From an uncultured Ruminococcus sp. (GTDB lineage: Bacteria; Bacillota; Clostridia; Oscillospirales; Ruminococcaceae): DNA of 64,000 nucleotides. A program made the position numbers and the translations under genes. Shown piece by piece: positions 19,911 to 28,122 of the stretch; the first letter of the stretch is position 1; the number at the start of each line of letters is the position of its first letter. A model generated the notes under the pieces. The model saw nothing but the letters and a program-made list of their open reading frames with translations, searched no databases and was not told the DNA's origin. The stretch covers positions 43,914-107,913 of the forward strand of contig CAMCRP010000003.1 of the NCBI GenBank assembly GCA_945877315.1, given 5' to 3'.

Positions 19911-20312
19911 TTCAACAGGCGGAGTCGCAGAAAACGAAGAAAATTCTCTGTGCTGCATCAAATAATAATAAAATAATATAAATATAAACAGTCGTAGCAG
20001 TAGGGGCAGTTGAATTGTTGAAAACCGCTTTAAGCCCTGTATCTGCGAAGAAAATTTATCAACGGGCGGTATGATGAAAACTTGTTGAAAAGTCAAAAGA
20101 AATTTATAGCAGTTGAAAATGTTAAACACGGTGGAGTTGAAGTTGAATTTTTGTGGAAAAATCCGTTGAAAATCTCTACACAGCGGAAAATTCCCAACAA
20201 ATAGTTGAAAAATCCGTTATACAGACGGTAATATTGTTGAAATATGGTCTGTTTTCTTAGATTTTTCTGTTTACCAAAGTTTTCAACTTAACTTTCAACA
20301 CCCTGTTGAAAA
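19911..20312. other. Probable origin segment: cluster of TGTTGAAAA boxes between dnaA and dnaN
   Basis: The 800-bp gap between dnaA and dnaN holds no gene but many 9-mers of the form TGTTGAAAA or its complement. They lie at 20016, 20083, 20111, 20164, 20203, 20235, 20280, 20292 and 20304, plus TTATCAACG at 20056 and TGTGGAAAA at 20152. They differ from the classic DnaA box TGTGGATAA mainly at two positions. Position, AT-richness and density suggest DnaA boxes of an altered type. No perfect TTATCCACA is seen here. Confidence 0.6.
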
Positions 20313-20405
20313 CTCAAAAATCAACTTTATGTAATCGCTTTTTTAAACAAAAATAAACCGCAGTTTTATGCGGAATTTTTATATAGAACAGCTGTTTTTT
20401 TGATA

Positions 20406-20614
20406 ATGTGAAGAGTGAAAAGTGAAAAGTGGAATTTTTTTATTATCACTTTACATTGTGAACTAAGGAAACGCTGATTAAATCGTTTCTGCCGTTTTTC
20501 GTCACCCTCTCAGTCACGCATTTTCGAGCGTTCCTCAAAACGGCGAAACGAATGCTTCGCATTAATCAGCTTTTTCCTAATAATTTCACTTTTCACTCTC
20601 CACTTTCCACATTA
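20406..20614. repeat. GTGAAAA palindromic element with a different insert
   Basis: The left arm is AATGTGAAGAGTGAAAAGTG with another heptamer. The right arm is CACTTTTCACTCTCCACTTT then CCACATT. They match the arms at 780-1020 and 7907-7976. A miniature element (20464-20580) fills the loop. It lies directly downstream of dnaA. Confidence 0.75.
20464..20580. mobile_element. Miniature element with GGAAACGCTGATTAA termini
   Basis: Terminal inverted repeats: TAAGGAAACGCTGATTAAAT at the left and the complement of TTAGGAAAAAGCTGATTAAT at the right, extended by GTTTCTGCCGTT paired with AACGGCGAAAC. No coding capacity. Related single ends occur at 48998, 53236, 60851 and 63931. Confidence 0.6.
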
Positions 20615-20618
20615 AATT

Positions 20619-21971
20619 TTACCTTGCGCTGATGTTTTTGATGATATCTTCGACAGTTTCTTTCAGCTGAGGATTTTTCTTCATTTTGGTTTCGATGTCA
20701 TTATTATAGTAAACGATAGTGGAGTGATCTCTGCCGCCGATCTCCATACCGATGGCGTCCAGGGACATCTGAGTTATCTCACGAATAACGTAAACAGCCA
20801 CCTTTCTGGCAAGGGAAACCTGCTGTGAACGCTTGTTGGACTTGATGTCATCGGTGGTGACGGAGTAGATGTTTGCCACCTCGCCAATGATCGCTTCAAC
20901 GGTCACGGGCTCGGGCTGGTCGTCGTTGAGAATTTCACGGATAACATTCTGCGCCATGGCAATTGACGGGGGAGTTCCTACCAGATGCTTTGAGGCTTTC
21001 AGCTTCTTGACTGCGCCCTCCAGCTGTCGGATATTGGTTTTCAGGCGGTTTGCGATGAATTCGGCGACTTCGTCGGAAATGTCCAGCTGCAAAAGCTCGG
21101 CTTTACGCTTGATGATAGCAACTCTTGTTTCAAAATCGGGGAGGGAAATATCTGCAATAAGTCCCCACTCAAAGCGTGTCCTGATGCGGTCCTCCAGAGT
21201 TTTGATGTCCTTTGGCGGACGGTCGGAGGTCAGAACTATCTGCTTGTTGACCTGATGAAGCTCGTTGAAGGTATGGAAGAATTCCTCCTGAGTGGATTCC
21301 TTACCCGCAATAAACTGAATATCGTCCACAAGAAGAACGTCCGCACTGCGGTATTTTTTGTGGAACTGAGATGTGTCCTTGTTCTGAATAGCGGCGATAA
21401 GCTCGTTTGCGAACACTTCGCCCGTTACATATATAATATTGGTATCGGGGTTATTCCTTTTTATCTCGTGGCTGATGGCGTTCAGCAGGTGAGTCTTGCC
21501 AAGTCCCGACGGACCGTGGAGAAACAGGGGATTATAAGTACTTCCGCAGTTTTTCGCAACGGCAGTGCAGGCAGCGTAGGCGAACTCGTTGGAGCGTCCC
21601 ACAATAAAAGTATCGAAGGTATAGTCATATTCGGCACCCCGAAAGGTCTGCATAAGCTCCGCCTGTTTAACGGCGGAATCCTCGGAGATGGGGTCACCTT
21701 CGCCGTTTTCCTCATCCTCTTCGGTGACATCGATATGGATAGTGACATCGAAGCCCAGGGTATTGGCGAAAGCGGCGAGGAGAATTTTCTCATAATTTTT
21801 GGTAATAATATTTCTCTGGAATGAGGATTTCACGGTAAAATAGGCGACGTTATCCTCCAGCTTAACGGGTTCAAGGGGATTTATCCAGAGTTTAAAAGCG
21901 ATATCCCCGACGTTCGCCACTTCAAGGCAATATGTTTTGACCATTTCAAAGACTTCGCCGAAAGAATTCAT
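20619..21971 (-). CDS. dnaA: Chromosomal replication initiator DnaA
   Basis: A 450-residue initiator that binds origin boxes and opens the duplex. Domain I spans about residues 1-80 and a short acidic linker 83-97. The AAA+ domain has Walker A HGPSGLGKTHLL at 153-160 and Walker B VLLVDDIQFIAGK. Domain IV ends with GGRDHSTIVYYNNDI. Usual members read GGRDHTTV-HA here and have a proline in the preceding SLP-IG; this protein has SLDAIG. These are known DNA-contact positions, so altered box recognition is possible. AAAGGGG precedes the ATG. Confidence 0.97.
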   Translation of the reverse strand: MNSFGEVFEMVKTYCLEVANVGDIAFKLWINPLEPVKLEDNVAYFTVKSSFQRNIITKNYEKILLAAFANTLGFDVTIHIDVTEEDEENGEGDPISEDSAVKQAELMQTFRGAEYDYTFDTFIVGRSNEFAYAACTAVAKNCGSTYNPLFLHGPSGLGKTHLLNAISHEIKRNNPDTNIIYVTGEVFANELIAAIQNKDTSQFHKKYRSADVLLVDDIQFIAGKESTQEEFFHTFNELHQVNKQIVLTSDRPPKDIKTLEDRIRTRFEWGLIADISLPDFETRVAIIKRKAELLQLDISDEVAEFIANRLKTNIRQLEGAVKKLKASKHLVGTPPSIAMAQNVIREILNDDQPEPVTVEAIIGEVANIYSVTTDDIKSNKRSQQVSLARKVAVYVIREITQMSLDAIGMEIGGRDHSTIVYYNNDIETKMKKNPQLKETVEDIIKNISAR

Positions 21972-22018
21972 TTTTTGACTTCCCCTTTCTTGGCAGCGAA
22001 TATGTGATAGATACTAAT

Positions 22019-22047
22019 ATTATAACAGAAAGTGATTGTGAAATCAA
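22019..22047 (-). promoter_or_regulatory. Promoter of dnaA
   Basis: On the minus strand, TTGATT (22047-22042), a 17-base spacer and TATAAT (22024-22019), about 48 bp upstream of the dnaA start. Confidence 0.65.
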
Positions 22048-22059
22048 GTATTAATCTTA

Positions 22060-22803
22060 ACAAAAAACTGAGAATAAAATTGGAAAGCAAAAAAGCAAGC
22101 GTAGCGCAAAAGAAAAAAAGCGAGCGCAGCGCAAAAGAAAAAAAGCGCCGCAGGCATCTAAAGCGTCTTGGGGTCCAGCCCTTTGACGCCAGAAAGGGCT
22201 GGTCGCCGTCCGCAGACGGCGAAATCCGCAAGCTGCAAATCCAAAAGTTGTAACATAAAGGGCATCAAACCGACAGAACAAGCAAAAGAAAAGCCCATAA
22301 ATCAAATCCACAAACAACAATCAAATCAAAGCCAATCAAGCAAATTCACCAAAAGAACAGGAGTAAAGCATCAATCCCACAATAGGAAAAGAAAAACGTC
22401 CACGTTTTTCGAATTCCGTCACACAAAGGCAGAGTAACCCCACAAATCGGTACCCCCACAAACAAAACAATAGGAAAAGAAAAACGTCCACGTTTTTCGC
22501 ATTCCGTCACACAAAGGCTGTGAAAAGCCACAAATCGGTAAACCCGCAAACTTCCCGCAGTCAAGCAAAAGTCAGCGGAAACCCGCAAATATAGTGCGTA
22601 TTTGTCCAACTTTCTACAGGCGACACCCCCTAAGTGACCTCTGCAAATTTGCGCAACCACCGCAAAGGGGACAACCTTATAGGGGCGGGGGACAGAAAAA
22701 ACCCAACAAAGCGGGGACTTTCCCCCGCCCCTAACGGTTTTCCCCTTTGCAATCCTCTTTCCCTTTCACCCCACCCTCTTTTCCCCGCTTTACATTTTGC
22801 GAT
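22060..22803 (+). repeat. Large inverted repeat, right copy
   Basis: The partner of 10102-10790 in opposite orientation. Shared blocks read CCGCAGGCATCTAAAGCG, GGTCGCCGTCCGCAGACGGC, GACAGAACAAGCAAAAGAAA, GAACAGGAGTAAAGCATCAA, GGGGACAACCTTATAGGGG and CCCCGCTTTACATTTTG. The palindrome GAAAAACGTCCACGTTTTTC occurs twice here and once in the left copy. By eye most blocks are well conserved, with a divergent stretch near the GGTGG end. Confidence 0.85.
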
Positions 22804-22933
22804 GTGATTTGTTTTTGATTTTTATTGTTATCTTGCTTTTTGTTTGGTGATTTACTCCTTACCGTTGTGATTTTTTGTGAGTTTCATATGTTTACTATAT
22901 TGATTATAAACCCACGCATAGTTCGTAACTGCT

Positions 22934-22957
22934 GGACGGGGAACCCGTCCCCTACAA
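22934..22957 (-). repeat. Short dispersed palindrome (TTGTAGGGGACG family), copy 3, inverted
   Basis: GGACGGGGAACCCGTCCCCT followed by ACAA, the complement of the family sequence. Confidence 0.65.
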
Positions 22958-23353
22958 ATATCTATCAAACTATTTGTATAAATAAGTTATATGTAAACCG
23001 TTAGTAGAACACCAAACGAAACAGATAGTACTATTTGCGGGAGAGTATACAAAAAGTATTAATTACAACTTAACTGACAGGATAATTACAAAATTATATT
23101 ACAAATAGTAGGTAAATCTTATAAAAATAAAATAATCACTAAGTATAATTCATATAGATTTTACGGATAGTATTATAACTAGATGGTGATTGTTTGTTTT
23201 ACATTAAGGTTAATTTGTATGGTTATATACAAATTGTAATAACTGTAAAAATCAATAATCAGTATAATCCTGTAAAAATATACAAATAGTTTTGTGTAAA
23301 TCCCCGAAAACTATTTTTTCATAGGTTTTTAGCATATTTTTTTGAAAAAATAC
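22958..23353. other. AT-rich origin-side gap with TACAAATAGTA-type sites
   Basis: A gene-free, very AT-rich stretch between the two divergent replication arms. It carries repeated ACAAATAGT or ACTATTTGT sites (for example AAACTATTTGTATAA, TAGTACTATTTGCG, TTACAAATAGTAGG, ATACAAATAGTTT). It also has the 17-mer TACGGATAGTATTATAA at 23162-23178. It may be the unwinding region or a protein-binding region of the origin; that is inference. Confidence 0.45.
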
Positions 23354-23383
23354 TTGACAGAACCACCTGAAATAGGCTATACT
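23354..23383 (+). promoter_or_regulatory. Promoter of rpmH
   Basis: TTGACA (23354-23359), 18-base spacer, TATACT (23378-23383), about 85 bp before the start codon. The leader contains a small CGGCGGG/CCCGTCG hairpin at 23422-23439. Confidence 0.75.
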
Positions 23384-23468
23384 AAATAATTGCAAGGATA
23401 TTTGTAAGCATTAATTGAGTTCGGCGGGATCCCCCGTCGGTTTCTGAAAATAAAAGGAGGGAATTGTT

Positions 23469-23603
23469 TTGAAGAGAACTTATCAGCCTAAGAAGCTCCA
23501 CAGAAAGAAAGAGCACGGCTTTATGAAGCGTATGGCTACAAGAAACGGCCGCAAGGTGCTGGCTCGCAGAAGAGCTAAGGGCAGAGCCAGACTCACTCAC
23601 TGA
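23469..23603 (+). CDS. rpmH: Ribosomal protein L34 (bL34), TTG start
   Basis: A 44-residue protein: [20 protein letters not shown], then [20 protein letters not shown] and LTH. This is L34 in full. The start is TTG, eight bases after AAAGGAGGG. It is the first gene on the plus-strand arm, in the classical rpmH-rnpA-yidD-yidC-khpB-mnmE-mnmG-rsmG order. A terminator-like hairpin follows before rnpA and could set the L34 to RnpA ratio. Confidence 0.96.
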   Translation: MKRTYQPKKLHRKKEHGFMKRMATRNGRKVLARRRAKGRARLTH

Positions 23604-23666
23604 TCCGATTCGCCGCCGAGCCGCTTGCTGCGGTTTCGGCTACGGCGTTTCCATCGACTGACAACT

Positions 23667-23700
23667 ATGGCCACAGCTTTGGTTTGTGGTCATATTTTTT
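23667..23700 (+). terminator. Terminator-like hairpin between rpmH and rnpA
   Basis: ATGGCCACA pairs with TGTGGTCAT and is followed by ATTTTTT. It would let part of transcription end after rpmH. It overlaps any longer version of rnpA, which argues for the later rnpA start. Confidence 0.75.
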
Positions 23701-23743
23701 AGAAATTTACCTTTCCGGGACGGTGCTTCCTTTGCTTTTTACC

Positions 23744-24112
23744 GTGAAAATCAACAAAAATAAGGATTTCCTTGCTCTTTATAATAAGGGTGCCGCAGTT
23801 TCGGACAATAACTGTCTGGTATATTTTCGTAAAAATAAACTCCCTGTAAATCGTATTGGCATATCCACAGGCAAAAAAATGGGAAATGCTGTCAAGAGAA
23901 GCAGGGCCAGGCGTGTTATAAGACAAGCTTACCGTGAATGTGAGCTTTTGATGCCTATCGGATTTGATATCATTGTCTGCGCACGAAAGGGTGCCGCAGA
24001 GTGCAAAAGCTATGAAATTACGTCGTTCTTCCGAAAAAGACTTATCCCGAAAATGAATGACCCCGACGCTTTCAAGCCCCGTAACAAGGGCGTTAAAAAT
24101 CATAAGAAATGA
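23744..24112 (+). CDS. rnpA: Ribonuclease P protein component
   Basis: A roughly 122-residue protein subunit of RNase P, which trims tRNA 5' ends with the RNA subunit. [15 protein letters not shown] is the start of the fold, [20 protein letters not shown] is close to the RNR-box region (here [14 protein letters not shown]), and a basic tail follows. I choose the GTG at 23744: an in-frame ATG at 23684 lies inside the terminator hairpin and adds 20 residues unlike the family. It overlaps yidD by four bases. Confidence 0.9.
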   Translation: MKINKNKDFLALYNKGAAVSDNNCLVYFRKNKLPVNRIGISTGKKMGNAVKRSRARRVIRQAYRECELLMPIGFDIIVCARKGAAECKSYEITSFFRKRLIPKMNDPDAFKPRNKGVKNHKK

Positions 24113-24372
24113 TGAAACAGCTTCTATTGCTTTTGATAAAATTTTACAGACGGTTTATTTCGGGGCTTTTTCCGCCCTGCTGCCGTTTTTATCCCACCTG
24201 TTCGACCTATGCGCTGACTGCGGTGGAACGGTTCGGGTTCGTCAAGGGCGGGTATCTGACTGTCAGGCGGCTGTTAAGGTGTAACCCTTTCAATCCCGGC
24301 GGTGTGGACTACGTTCCCGAGGAATTTTACTTTTTTAAGAAGCCTGAAAAGGCTCATGATCAACGAAAATAA
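24109..24372 (+). CDS. yidD: Membrane protein insertion efficiency factor YidD
   Basis: An 87-residue protein with an N-terminal amphipathic helix followed by the conserved [20 protein letters not shown] and the [18 protein letters not shown] motif. YidD assists YidC-dependent insertion at the inner face of the membrane. The ATG overlaps the rnpA stop (ATGA); a second ATG follows at once and could also be used. Confidence 0.93.
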   Translation: MMKQLLLLLIKFYRRFISGLFPPCCRFYPTCSTYALTAVERFGFVKGGYLTVRRLLRCNPFNPGGVDYVPEEFYFFKKPEKAHDQRK

Positions 24373-24465
24373 CGGGCTGATTTTACCCGATTATTATATT
24401 TATTGTATTATAGTTTTTAATTTATACGGATAGTATTATAAAATACCGTCCGTTCGGAGGTAACA

Positions 24466-25617
24466 ATGGGTCTAATTGGCAAAATTTGCGGCTATCCCAT
24501 GGGCCTTATTATGTGGCTCATTTACACACTTGTAAAAAATTACGGCGTTTCCATTATAATTTTTACCCTTATTGTAAGGCTGATACTGTTTCCGTTTTCC
24601 ATTAAGCAGCAGAAATCTACCGCTGCTTTGCAATCCCTTACTCCTAAGCTGGAGCGTCTGAAAAAACAGTACGGAAACAATCAGGAAAAGCTCAACGAGG
24701 AAACTATGAAGCTATATGCGGAGGAAAACGTTAATCCTATGTCCTCCTGCTCAACGGCTCTTATTCAGTTCCCCTTCCTTTTCGGTATCATCGACGTTGT
24801 TTACCGCCCTATTACCCACATTTTGCGTGTAAATAAGGACGTTCTGGCAAGGGCTACCGAGATCGCTAAGGAGTATTTCGTAAGCGAGGGAAATAACTTC
24901 ACAAGCCGTCCCGAGCTGTTTATTATCAAGCTTTTCCAGACCGATCCCGACAAGCTTGCCGAGCTCCCCGAGCTGACCGAAAAGCTGGCAACCTTCAATA
25001 ATACCTTCCTGGGACTCGACCTGGGACTTATCCCGAAGTATGCCTTCGATGCAGAGCAAAAGGCTCTTATGGGCATCACTCCCGGACAGACTGTCGCACT
25101 TGTTCTTATACCCATTCTTTCGGGTCTTTTCCAGCTTATTATCACTATCTATTCTCAGGTGAGAATGAAGAAGCAGAACCCCGATTCTGCGTCAAATCCG
25201 TCTATGAACAGTATGAACATCATGCTGTACACAATGCCCCTTATTTCTGTATTCTTTGCATACAGCCTGCCCGCAGGTATTGGATTCTACTGGATAATCT
25301 CTTCCATTGTAAGCCTTATTCAGACTATCGTTCTGAACAAGATCTATACCCCCGAATATGTTGCCGAGCTTATCAAAAAGGACAACGCTAAGAAGAAAAA
25401 TAAGCCTAATATGATGCAGATGATGTATCAGCAGCAGCTTGAACAGATGAAGCAGCAGGGTAAGCTCCCCGAAAGCGCAAAGGCTGATTCCGAGAAAAAA
25501 GCCCAGGATATTAAGCTATCAAAGTCCAAACAGAAGGAATTGGAAAGTAAAATTATCGCCGAAGCACGACGCAGACAGGCGGAAAAATACGGCGATGAAT
25601 ATACCGACGACGAATGA
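24466..25617 (+). CDS. yidC: Membrane protein insertase YidC (Oxa1 family)
   Basis: A 383-residue insertase of the short Gram-positive type, lacking the large N-terminal external domain. It has membrane helices at about 25-45, 90-115, 195-225 and 250-285. The cytoplasmic loop between the first helices (STAALQSLTPKLERLKKQYG) is characteristic. The C-terminal tail is long and strongly charged (KKKNKPNMMQMMYQQQLEQM onward), a ribosome-binding type of tail. A lipobox is not evident at the N-terminus. GGAGG precedes the ATG. Confidence 0.95.
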   Translation: MGLIGKICGYPMGLIMWLIYTLVKNYGVSIIIFTLIVRLILFPFSIKQQKSTAALQSLTPKLERLKKQYGNNQEKLNEETMKLYAEENVNPMSSCSTALIQFPFLFGIIDVVYRPITHILRVNKDVLARATEIAKEYFVSEGNNFTSRPELFIIKLFQTDPDKLAELPELTEKLATFNNTFLGLDLGLIPKYAFDAEQKALMGITPGQTVALVLIPILSGLFQLIITIYSQVRMKKQNPDSASNPSMNSMNIMLYTMPLISVFFAYSLPAGIGFYWIISSIVSLIQTIVLNKIYTPEYVAELIKKDNAKKKNKPNMMQMMYQQQLEQMKQQGKLPESAKADSEKKAQDIKLSKSKQKELESKIIAEARRRQAEKYGDEYTDDE

Positions 25618-25640
25618 TCCGTTGAAAGGAGTTAATTCTA

Positions 25641-26444
25641 ATGACCGAGATTTTTACAGGAAAAACTATCGAAGAAGCCAAGGCTGAGGCTGTTAAGTTC
25701 TTTGGCGCAGATGAATCCAAGATAACCTTTGAAATACTTGAAGAGCCCAAGAAAACGCTGTTTTTTACTAAGGGCGAAGCGAAGATTCAGGCAAGCTTTG
25801 AGCCCGAAAGATGCGATGTTGCCGCTGATTATATCCGTGGAATACTCAAGGGAATGGGCGTTGAGGCTGAGCTGAATGTCACTCCTTCCGAGGACGGCTG
25901 CCTTATTGAGATCGTTGGCGATACTTCGGGAACTGTTATCGGCAGAAGGGGCGAAACTCTGGACGCTATTCAGTATCTCGCTTCAATGGTATGCAACCGC
26001 TCCGACAAGGAATATTACCGTGTCAGCGTGGATTCCTGCGGTTATCGTGAGAAGAGAAAGGCTACCCTTGAAGAGTTGGCTGTTAAGATCTCAAAAACCG
26101 TTCTCCGTACAGGCAGAACAACTACTCTTGAGCCTATGAACCCATACGAAAGACGCATCATTCACTCCGCTGTTTCCGAGATAGAGGGCGTTTCCTCCCA
26201 TTCCACCGGCGAGGAGCCTTACAGAAAAGTCGTTATTTCCTGCACAAATCCCCCAAAGAGAGAGCAGAGAGGCGGCAAGCGTTTCGATAACAAGCGCAAG
26301 GGCGGTTACGGCAAGGGCAGAGGAGATTCCAAGCCCGTTCCTCGTTCCTTTGATATGGCGAAAACTTCCTTTGAAAAGGATTATAAGAAGCCAAAGCCTG
26401 AGGATTCTATGATCGGCGAGCTTTACGGAAAAATTGATATTTGA
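25641..26444 (+). CDS. khpB: RNA-binding protein KhpB (Jag/EloR)
   Basis: A 267-residue protein with the three Jag domains in order. Jag-N covers residues 1-50 (TGKTIEEAKAEAVKFFGADE). A KH domain contains GTVIGRRGETLDAIQYLASM. An R3H domain contains MNPYERRIIHSAVSEIEGVS, followed by STGEEPYRKVVI. In streptococci KhpB with KhpA regulates division and wall growth through RNA binding. The C-terminal 60 residues are basic and low complexity. It lies 23 bp after yidC. Confidence 0.93.
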   Translation: MTEIFTGKTIEEAKAEAVKFFGADESKITFEILEEPKKTLFFTKGEAKIQASFEPERCDVAADYIRGILKGMGVEAELNVTPSEDGCLIEIVGDTSGTVIGRRGETLDAIQYLASMVCNRSDKEYYRVSVDSCGYREKRKATLEELAVKISKTVLRTGRTTTLEPMNPYERRIIHSAVSEIEGVSSHSTGEEPYRKVVISCTNPPKREQRGGKRFDNKRKGGYGKGRGDSKPVPRSFDMAKTSFEKDYKKPKPEDSMIGELYGKIDI

Positions 26445-26470
26445 TTCTTTCTGTCGATAGGCAGATGATA

Positions 26471-26503
26471 AAGGCTGTTTCATCGAAGCAGCCTTTTGTT
26501 TTT
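26471..26503 (+). terminator. Rho-independent terminator after khpB
   Basis: AAGGCTG pairs with CAGCCTT, with TTC/GAA extending the stem, then TTGTTTTTG. Confidence 0.7.
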
Positions 26504-26547
26504 GTAATAATTTATTTAGATATTTTGAAAATTTTGGAGGATAAATA

Positions 26548-27921
26548 ATGGTTACTGCTGCTGCGATCTCAACTCCCCATGCTGCGGGAGGAATTGCCGT
26601 TATCCGTATCAGCGGGGACGGTGCCATTCAATGCGCTGAAAAGGTGTTCAAGCCTTATGGAAAGGCTGTTTCCGAGATGGCAGGATATACCTGCGCTTAC
26701 GGCGTTATCAGCGATGGCTGCGGCGGTAAGCTGGACGACGGTATTCTCACAGTTTTCCGTGCGCCCCATTCCTACACGGGCGAGGACGTTTGCGAGATAT
26801 CCTGTCACGGCGGGATTTTCGTTGCGGACAGCGTTCTGCAGGCGGTTCTGGCAAACGGTGCTGTCCCTGCTCAGGCGGGAGAGTTCACGAAAAGGGCGTT
26901 TCTTAACGGGAAACTCAGTCTTACTCAGGCAGAGGGCGTCATGGATATCATTTCCGCAGAGGGAAAGGCAGCTCATAAATGTGCTGTTTCTTTGAGAGAT
27001 GGCAAGCTGTTTCGGAGCATAAGATCCGTTTCGGACAGGCTGCAAACCCTTTTGGGCAGCTGTGCCGCTTGGGTGGATTACCCCGAGGAGGATATTGCGG
27101 AGGTGTCGGAAGATGCAATGGCTGCGGAGTTGTCCGAACTGAGTGGTGAATTGTCAAGTATTCTGAAAACCTATGATTCGGGAATTATTCTCAAAAACGG
27201 CATTGATACCTGCATTGTTGGCAAGCCTAATGTTGGAAAATCTACCCTCATGAACCTTCTCAGCGGCTGTGAACGAAGTATTGTGACCGATATTGCGGGT
27301 ACTACACGGGATATTGTTGAGGAAAGCGTTCGGTTGGGGGACATTACTTTGCGTCTGGCGGACACGGCGGGTATTCATTCCACTGAGGACATTGTGGAGA
27401 ATTTCGGCGTTCAAAAGGCGGTCGAACGGCTGGGGGGAGCGTCACTTATAATTGCGGTTTTCGATGGAAGTTGTCCGCCTGACACGGACGATTATAAGCT
27501 GACAGAGCTTCTTTCACAGCCTGATGTATACGGTAAAATTCTTACCGTCATAAACAAATCTGACAAGGGAACAACAGGAGATTGGCAGTTTATTGAGAGT
27601 AAATTTTCAAAAACTGTTACCATTTCCGCAAACAATGAAAACTCAGCTGCTGTTATAGAGAATGCTGTCAGAGAAATATTTATGCTTGATAAGGTTGATT
27701 TGAACGGTGCTGTCATTTCCAATGAGCGACAGAGGACGGCTTGCCTCAACGCATTATCTGAGGTAAATGCAGCTTTAGAAACACTAAATTGCGGCTATAC
27801 ACTTGATGCGGTCAATGTTGTTCTGGACAACGCTTTGAATTATCTGCTTGAACTGACAGGTGAACGTGCAACAGAAAATGTTGTCAACGAAGTATTTTCG
27901 CATTTTTGCGTTGGAAAGTAG
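26548..27921 (+). CDS. mnmE: tRNA modification GTPase MnmE
   Basis: A 457-residue GTPase that with MnmG modifies the wobble uridine (cmnm5U). The N-terminal folate-binding domain starts TAAAISTPHAAGGIAVIRIS. The G domain lies in the middle: P-loop VGKPNVGKSTLMN, DTAG as LADTAGIHST and the NKSD motif INKSDKG. The protein ends FCVGK, the conserved C-terminal cysteine motif. GGAGG is upstream. A parS site begins five bases after the stop codon. Confidence 0.96.
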   Translation: MVTAAAISTPHAAGGIAVIRISGDGAIQCAEKVFKPYGKAVSEMAGYTCAYGVISDGCGGKLDDGILTVFRAPHSYTGEDVCEISCHGGIFVADSVLQAVLANGAVPAQAGEFTKRAFLNGKLSLTQAEGVMDIISAEGKAAHKCAVSLRDGKLFRSIRSVSDRLQTLLGSCAAWVDYPEEDIAEVSEDAMAAELSELSGELSSILKTYDSGIILKNGIDTCIVGKPNVGKSTLMNLLSGCERSIVTDIAGTTRDIVEESVRLGDITLRLADTAGIHSTEDIVENFGVQKAVERLGGASLIIAVFDGSCPPDTDDYKLTELLSQPDVYGKILTVINKSDKGTTGDWQFIESKFSKTVTISANNENSAAVIENAVREIFMLDKVDLNGAVISNERQRTACLNALSEVNAALETLNCGYTLDAVNVVLDNALNYLLELTGERATENVVNEVFSHFCVGK

Positions 27922-27925
27922 AGAA

Positions 27926-27941
27926 TGTTCCACGTGAAACA
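27926..27941. promoter_or_regulatory. parS site 1
   Basis: TGTTCCACGTGAAACA matches the 16-bp parS consensus for Spo0J/ParB, just downstream of mnmE. Confidence 0.95.
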
Positions 27942-27989
27942 TTTTGTAAACATATAACTATAGCAGTACTTAAAAATATCCTAACACAC

Positions 27990-28014
27990 TTGTAGGGGAC
28001 GCATCCCGTCCCGC
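27990..28014 (+). repeat. Short dispersed palindrome (TTGTAGGGGACG family), copy 4
   Basis: TTGTAGGGGACGCATCCCGT followed by CCCGC, the same as copy 2, in the mnmE-mnmG gap. Confidence 0.7.
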
Positions 28015-28122
28015 TTAGACCCGTAAAGCTAACAATAAGGTTATTTTCGTGGAATGCTATAATATCAATTTAGTTCAAAGTATAACTGGTTTTGACACTT
28101 ACAATAGTTTAGGAGAATAGAT

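Noticed and set aside
23684..23743. Upstream ATG start for rnpA (20 extra residues)
   Set aside because: It lies inside a terminator hairpin and adds a hydrophobic stretch absent from the family; the GTG at 23744 fits better.
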